A stretch of DNA of 10,196 bases from Thermoleophilia bacterium (GTDB lineage: Bacteria > Actinomycetota > Thermoleophilia > Gaiellales > Gaiellaceae). Position numbers and translations under genes: made by a program. The notes beneath the pieces were generated by a model that was given only the letters and a program-made list of their open reading frames with translations, was not told where the DNA came from and did no database searches. The stretch spans positions 1 to 10,196 of the forward strand of contig JACVSB010000041.1 of NCBI GenBank assembly GCA_014534155.1. Direction: 5' to 3'. This document shows, piece after piece, positions 6,492 to 10,196 of the stretch (its first letter is position 1; each line of letters opens with the position of its first letter).

Positions 6492-6986
6492 GTGCGCCTC
6501 GTCGCCTGCTCGCTTCTCGTCGTCCTCCTCGCCTCGTGCGGCGAGAGCAGCTCGAGCGAGGCGTCCGCTCCGGCTCCTGCACCGGCGCCGTCGGGCGCCG
6601 CGCCCGGCCCGAAGCGCGGCACCGTCGCGATCGAGACGCGCTCGAACGTCGTCCGGGTCGAGGTCGAGATCGCCGATACGGACCCGGAGCGCGAGCGCGG
6701 CCTCATGGGGCGCGTCGCGTTGCCCGCGAACGCCGGCATGCTCTTCGTCTGGGACTCCGACACGTCGGGCGGCTTCTGGATGAAGGACACGCTGATTCCG
6801 CTCTCGATCGCCTTCTACGACGCCCGCGGGCGCATCCTCCGGGTCCTCGACATGGTTCCGTGCCGGGCGGACCCGTGTCCGGTCTACGACCCCGGCGTCG
6901 CCTACCGGGGCGCGCTCGAGGTGAACCGGGGCGCATTCCGGCGCTGGGGCGTCCGGGCGGGCGACCGCATCACGCTCGCGCGCTGA
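6492..6986 (+). CDS. DUF192-family lipoprotein
   Basis: Predicted exported lipoprotein of 164 residues; the role of DUF192 proteins is not well established. GTG 6492 opens a short signal peptide (MRLVACSLLVVLLASC) with the lipobox LASC, so Cys16 would be lipidated. A low-complexity Ser/Ala/Pro linker follows (17-40). The DUF192 domain (about 45-164) shows its typical pattern: VEIADTDPERERGLMGR, LPANAGMLFVW, GGFWMKDTLIPLSIAFYDARGRIL, MVPCRADPCPVYDPG, and ALEVNRGAFRRWGVRAGDRI. No ribosome binding site is seen before the GTG. Its stop overlaps the next start (TGATG), so it is cotranscribed with the glycosylase gene. Why an envelope lipoprotein lies between two DNA repair genes is unclear. Confidence 0.88.
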   Translation: MRLVACSLLVVLLASCGESSSSEASAPAPAPAPSGAAPGPKRGTVAIETRSNVVRVEVEIADTDPERERGLMGRVALPANAGMLFVWDSDTSGGFWMKDTLIPLSIAFYDARGRILRVLDMVPCRADPCPVYDPGVAYRGALEVNRGAFRRWGVRAGDRITLAR

Positions 6987-7936
6987 TGTCCGTCCTCGAG
7001 CTCCCGCTCATCGGGGCCGGCGGCGAGAGGGTCGACTTCCGCCGGACGGCGGCCTCGCACGGGGTCGGCGACCTTCCGCCGACTCGCGTCGCCGCGGACG
7101 CACGCTCCCTGGAGACGACGCTCCCGCTTCCCGGGCGCCCGCCGCGGACCGTCGGCGTCGCGGAGGCGCACCCCGGCACCGCCGCGATCACGGTCTCCGG
7201 CCCGCGCCCGGCACGCGCCGAAGCCGATGCTCTCCAGGCGTCGGTCGCGCACATCCTGCGCCTCGACGAGGACCTCTCCCCCTTCTACGCAATCGCGGAG
7301 CGAGATCCCGAGCTCGCGTGGGTGGCGGCGGGAGCGGGCCGTCTGACGCGGAGCGCGACGGTCTTCGAGGACGTCGTGAAGACCCTCTGCACGACGAACT
7401 GCGCGTGGTCGGCCACGGAGCGGATGGTCGGAGCGCTCGTGGAGCACCTGGGCGAGCCGGCCCCGGATGCCCCCCCGACCGGCCCCTACGGGCGCGCCTT
7501 CCCGACGCCGGAGGCGATGGCCTCCGCCGACGAGGCCTTCTACCGCGAGGTGGTCCGCGCGGGGTACCGCGGCCCGTACCTGCGCTCGCTCGCGCAGGCC
7601 GTCGCGAGCGGCGAGACGGACCTGGAAGGGCTGGCGGCGCTCTCCGACGACGAGCTGGAGGCGCGCCTCCTGGAGCTCCCGGGAATCGGCCCGTACGCGG
7701 CGGCGCACGTGATGACGCTGCTCGGGCGCTACCGCCGACTCATCCTCGACTCCTGGACACGACCGAGGTACGCGAGGCTGACGGGCGGACGCGCGAAGGC
7801 CGATTCGACGATCGCGCGGCGCTTCCGCCGCTACGGCGCGTGGGCGGGGCTCGCCTTCTGGCTCTTCCTCACGGCGGACTGGGTCGAGGAGGAGTCGTCG
7901 ACCGCACGCGAGCCTCCGTACGGCGAGGAGAGCTAG
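6986..7936 (+). CDS. HhH-GPD superfamily DNA glycosylase (AlkA/OGG1-like)
   Basis: Probable base-excision repair enzyme of 316 residues that removes damaged bases. The N-terminal part (1-90) is variable and resembles the accessory domain of AlkA/OGG1 proteins. The catalytic part includes VFEDVVKTLCTTNCAW (127-141), AFPTPEAMASADEAFYREVVRAGYRGPYL, the hairpin LPGIGPYAAAH (231-241) and the presumed catalytic Asp255 in LILDSWTRP. The position of the OGG1 lysine is not a lysine (PGIGPYA), which fits a monofunctional glycosylase. The C-terminal four-cysteine iron-sulphur loop of Nth/MutY is absent. Close relatives are sometimes mislabelled as HesB-like. ATG 6986 overlaps the DUF192 stop. The downstream stop TAG overlaps the stop of the opposing gene in a shared CTAG. 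The substrate (3-methyladenine, 8-oxoguanine or other) cannot be read from the sequence; the ogt neighbour suggests alkylated bases. Confidence 0.85.
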   Translation: MSVLELPLIGAGGERVDFRRTAASHGVGDLPPTRVAADARSLETTLPLPGRPPRTVGVAEAHPGTAAITVSGPRPARAEADALQASVAHILRLDEDLSPFYAIAERDPELAWVAAGAGRLTRSATVFEDVVKTLCTTNCAWSATERMVGALVEHLGEPAPDAPPTGPYGRAFPTPEAMASADEAFYREVVRAGYRGPYLRSLAQAVASGETDLEGLAALSDDELEARLLELPGIGPYAAAHVMTLLGRYRRLILDSWTRPRYARLTGGRAKADSTIARRFRRYGAWAGLAFWLFLTADWVEEESSTAREPPYGEES

Positions 7937-8292
7937 CCGACGTCGGGAATTCGGTCGGCGTAGGGCTCGAGCGCGCCCGCCGACGGCTCGAGTTCGCCCG
8001 AGGCGAGGCCGGCGACGACCTCGCGAACGAGCGCGCGCGCCTCGCTCACGTGCGCGGGCTCGAGAACCGTGTTCACGACCGCAAGCACGTCGTTACCGGA
8101 CCGGACGACGAGCGAGACGGTGTCGATCTTCCCCGGCGCGATGTACGGGTCTTCCGCCACGCCGACGCGCACGGTCGCCTCGCGGCCGGACGGCAGCACC
8201 GTCCGCTCCTCGACCGGCGTCCCCCGGAGGCTCACCGTGCGATCGTAGCGGGCGCCCGGGCTCCGGAGGCGCGCGTCGCGCCCGGAGCCCAC
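7933..8292 (-). CDS. Unrecognised protein, C-terminal part of a probably frameshifted gene
   Basis: The frame from GTG 8292 gives 119 residues I do not recognise. The body is well behaved (YDRTVSLRGTPVEERTVLPS, APGKIDTVSLVVRSGNDVLAVV, then EARALVREVVAGLASGELEP and ADRIPDVG), with strong third-position GC, so it is coding. GTG 8292 has no ribosome binding site. The same frame continues upstream without any ATG, GTG or TTG back to the copCD stop; just before GTG 8292 it reads GLALASLSYGVRAARRNP, a helix that looks like real protein. A start with a perfect Shine-Dalgarno lies at 8444 in another frame. The simplest reading is one gene, 8444 to 7933, broken near 8335-8365. It follows copCD on the same strand, so it may be an envelope protein linked to it. 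Confidence 0.6.
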   Translation of the reverse strand: MGSGRDARLRSPGARYDRTVSLRGTPVEERTVLPSGREATVRVGVAEDPYIAPGKIDTVSLVVRSGNDVLAVVNTVLEPAHVSEARALVREVVAGLASGELEPSAGALEPYADRIPDVG

Positions 8293-8444
8293 CGGGTTGC
8301 GACGCGCCGCGCGGACGCCGTAGGAGAGCGACGCCAGCGCGAGACCGCGGAGAACGAGCCCTCGATTCCGAACCCGAGGGCGGCGTTCGCCCGCCCGTCG
8401 CCGTCGTCCTCGCCGGCCTCCGCTGCGCCGGCGCTCGCCCCCAT
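8232..8444 (-). pseudogene. Probable N-terminal fragment of the same gene, out of frame
   Basis: ATG 8444 directly follows the copCD stop with the full Shine-Dalgarno AGGAGGTGAT at 8452-8443, although only two bases separate GGAGG from the ATG. The frame reads MGASAGAAEAGEDDGDGRAN then AALGFGIEGSFSAVSR, with third positions almost all G or C up to about 8340. After that the frame turns arginine-rich with poor third positions and ends at 8232. From 8340 on, the frame of the 7933-8292 segment becomes the better one. A missing base (or two extra bases) near 8335-8365 would join the two. It may be a true mutation or an assembly error. Confidence 0.45.
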
Positions 8445-8451
8445 CACCTCC

Positions 8452-10146
8452 TCATTCCCCCTTGATCTCGACGTTCACGGTTTCCGTGAGGAGCTCGAAC
8501 TCGCCCCGGCGCGCCTCGATGCGAAGCTCCCACTCGCCGGGGATGGGGAGGTCCGCGCCCGTGACCGCCCAGGCGCCGTGCCCGTGCTCGTGCGAGGGCT
8601 TCGCCTCGAAGTCGAGCGGGCCGATCCGGCGCGCTGGGAGACTGGCCGCTACCTTCACCTCCGCGAGCGCGGGCGGCTCCCCCGAGCCCTTGGAGGCGAA
8701 CTCGAGGTGGATGGCGTTCGGACCGGGGGTTCCCGGCTCGACGGCGAGGTGCGCCTCGATGCCGCCGAGGTCGACCAGGGCCGTCGTGCGGCCGCCGTGG
8801 CTCTCGAGCGTGTTCTTCGCGGGAGCAGCGTTGACGAGGACGGCCGTCACGCCGACGATGGCGACCATGATCGCGAGCTCGACGCCGGCCGCCTGCAGGA
8901 ACCGCCGCCGCTCGCGTGGCTGCGCCACGCCCGCCCGCAGGCGGGGGACGACGAAGCGGTTGTTGAACGCACCGAGGCCGAGGAGCGGGACGACGAGCGC
9001 GATCTTGGCCAGGAGCAGGAGCCCGTACTCGGTCTCCCAGAGGCCGCGCCACGACCGCACCTGCAGGTACCCGTTGGTGATTCCTCCGGCGAGGAGGAGC
9101 GCGACCGCGACTACCGCCATGGTGGAGAAGCGCGGCACGCTCCGCGTCGCGAGTGCCCAGCGCTCCTCCAGCGCGAAGCGAAGCGCAAGGACGACGAACG
9201 CGAGCCCCCCCACCCACGCCGAGGCCGCGACGACGTGCGCGATGTCGGCGAGCACCGCGACGGCGCCCTCGACGGTCGCGTGGCCCGCGAAGGGCGGCGT
9301 GGCCACGAGCCCTGCGGCGGCGACAGCCGCGCCCGCCTGCGCTGCCTCCCGAGCGCCACCCTTCGCCCTGCCAAGCACGAGGGCGAGGGCGAGGAGGACG
9401 AGCGCGAGCCCGACGCGCACGAGCTCGACCTTGCCGAAGCGCGTTCCCGCGACGGACTCGACCACGTCCCACCGGAACCCTTCGCGCAGCCCTGAGGCCG
9501 TGGCGGCGGCGCCCTGCAGCGGGATCGCGAGGAGCGCGAGCGCGGCGAGCGCCCCTGCGCACGCCGCGAGGAGCGTGCAGAGCCGGCCCCGGATCCGCTC
9601 GTCGGCCGAGCGGAGCGGATAGAGGAGCGCCGCGACGCCTCCCGCAGCGAGGATGAGGAAGAGGAACTCGAAGAAGCGCGCACCCGTGTACACGGCTGAG
9701 GTCGGTTTCGGCGTTCCCTCGAGCACCTGCGCCGCGATCCCGCTGGGATGCGGGCCGGGAGCCTGGACGTGGAATACGAATGCGCCGTTGATCGGATCCG
9801 AGTCCGCCGAGACGGCTCTCCAGGCCACGGTGTAGGTGCCGCGGGCCAGCGCTCTCTCGACGCCGACCGTGACCTCGCGCGGGGACGGGCGCTCGATCTT
9901 CCCGGCGTCAACACGCTTCCCGCTTCCGTCGTAGACCTGGACCGACCCGAGCGCAGTCTCCACCGGCTCGTTGAAGCGAAGGAGCACGCGTGCAGGCGAG
10001 CGCGCGACCACGGTGTCGTTCGCGGGCTCGGTCGCGATCAGGACGGAGTGGGCACGCGCGGCCGGCGCGGCCACGAGCATGGCGAGCGCAAGGGCGGCGA
10101 CGGCGATCGAGCGCACGGCTCCCTGCCGTGCCGACGGGCTGAGCAT
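8452..10146 (-). CDS. CopC-CopD fusion copper resistance protein with C-terminal YtkA-like domain
   Basis: Envelope protein of 564 residues that likely binds copper outside the membrane and moves it across. A signal peptide (1-32, cleaved after ARA) leaves His33 as the mature N-terminus, as in copper-binding CopC. The CopC domain (33-127) reads HSVLIATEPANDTVVARSPA, LRFNEPVE and YTVAWRAVSADSDPINGAFV. The CopD part (about 155-441) has about eight membrane helices and conserved histidines in FAGHA (289) and DIAHVVAASAWVGG (304). After it lies an extracytoplasmic YtkA-like beta domain (about 445-564) with a His-rich HEHGHG. The usual CopC histidine in the ADSHP-like motif is Asp117 here. ATG 10146 has AGGAGGGG just upstream; GTG at residue 11, preceded by AGGGAG, is an alternative. 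The gene is followed immediately by the frameshifted small gene. Confidence 0.9.
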   Translation of the reverse strand: MLSPSARQGAVRSIAVAALALAMLVAAPAARAHSVLIATEPANDTVVARSPARVLLRFNEPVETALGSVQVYDGSGKRVDAGKIERPSPREVTVGVERALARGTYTVAWRAVSADSDPINGAFVFHVQAPGPHPSGIAAQVLEGTPKPTSAVYTGARFFEFLFLILAAGGVAALLYPLRSADERIRGRLCTLLAACAGALAALALLAIPLQGAAATASGLREGFRWDVVESVAGTRFGKVELVRVGLALVLLALALVLGRAKGGAREAAQAGAAVAAAGLVATPPFAGHATVEGAVAVLADIAHVVAASAWVGGLAFVVLALRFALEERWALATRSVPRFSTMAVVAVALLLAGGITNGYLQVRSWRGLWETEYGLLLLAKIALVVPLLGLGAFNNRFVVPRLRAGVAQPRERRRFLQAAGVELAIMVAIVGVTAVLVNAAPAKNTLESHGGRTTALVDLGGIEAHLAVEPGTPGPNAIHLEFASKGSGEPPALAEVKVAASLPARRIGPLDFEAKPSHEHGHGAWAVTGADLPIPGEWELRIEARRGEFELLTETVNVEIKGE

Positions 10147-10147
10147 T

Positions 10148-10155
10148 CCCCTCCT
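10148..10155 (-). promoter_or_regulatory. Ribosome binding site of copCD
   Basis: AGGAGGGG (10155-10148) lies one base before the ATG at 10146, with the AGGAGG core three bases away, which is somewhat close. Upstream to the window edge the minus strand is open in several frames, so an upstream gene may end near here, but none can be identified in 40 bases. No promoter was recognised. Confidence 0.55.
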
Positions 10156-10196
10156 CTTCTCGCTGGCCGGCGGCGCTGGAGGCCGCAGGCGACGGC

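Noticed and set aside
6484..6783. ATG 6484 opening a Ser/Arg-rich frame before the DUF192 gene
   Set aside because: Serine- and arginine-rich, no domain; the overlapping frame from GTG 6492 has a signal peptide, lipobox and full DUF192 domain.
4481..6790. Open frame of about 770 codons on the minus strand opposite the sigma, ogt and DUF192 genes
   Set aside because: Arg/Gly/Ala-rich with no recognisable motif; it runs across several genes with clear protein families on the other strand and frame.
7318..9495. Open frame of about 725 codons on the plus strand over the glycosylase and copCD genes
   Set aside because: Spans a convergent gene junction, has low-complexity charged composition and no family pattern; a shadow of copCD and the glycosylase.
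1..10196. tRNA, rRNA, CRISPR, insertion sequence or prophage signals
   Set aside because: No repeat-spacer pattern, inverted terminal repeats, transposase or integrase motifs, or tRNA-like sequence was seen on either strand.

Overview
The window is very GC-rich, its codons end almost always in G or C, and genes start freely at GTG and TTG. It carries the start of a division and cell-wall (dcw) cluster, mraZ-rsmH-ftsL-ftsI-murE. Gene order, composition and the style of the proteins (PfkB kinase beside mraZ, HhH-GPD glycosylase, DUF192 lipoprotein, CopC-CopD fusion) suggest a high-GC actinomycetote, perhaps of the class Thermoleophilia. That placement is inference from general family resemblance; no 16S rRNA gene is present.

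Region 1 (1-4500, minus strand) is the dcw operon, read from right to left. A 35-bp block with four GTGGN repeats at an exact 10-bp period lies just before mraZ and overlaps a candidate promoter and the ribosome binding site. It looks like the MraZ autoregulatory operator. mraZ, rsmH, ftsL and ftsI overlap one another by 35, 1 and 4 bases, so they are probably translated in a coupled way. murE follows after a non-coding gap of about 170 bases and runs off the left edge of the window. The products make a transcription regulator, a 16S rRNA methyltransferase, a small divisome membrane protein, the septal transpeptidase and a peptidoglycan precursor ligase.

Region 2 (4555-5361, minus strand) is a PfkB/ribokinase-family kinase ending about 100 bp upstream of mraZ, in the same direction. 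It is divergent from region 3.

Region 3 (5414-7936, plus strand) is a compact gene set: an ECF-type sigma factor, an Ogt O6-alkylguanine-DNA methyltransferase with a 4-base ATGA overlap, a DUF192 lipoprotein, and an HhH-GPD DNA glycosylase with a 1-base overlap. Two direct-acting DNA repair proteins led by their own sigma factor suggest an alkylation or base-damage response operon. This is the most interesting functional hypothesis in the window.

Region 4 (7933-10146, minus strand) holds a secreted and membrane copper-handling fusion (CopC domain, CopD membrane domain, C-terminal YtkA-like domain). Downstream lies a small unrecognised gene that appears to carry a frameshift: its well-placed start and its well-conserved-looking C-terminal part are in different frames. 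The last 50 bases (10147-10196) hold the copCD ribosome binding site and no gene that can be identified. No tRNA, rRNA, CRISPR array, insertion sequence or integrase was seen.
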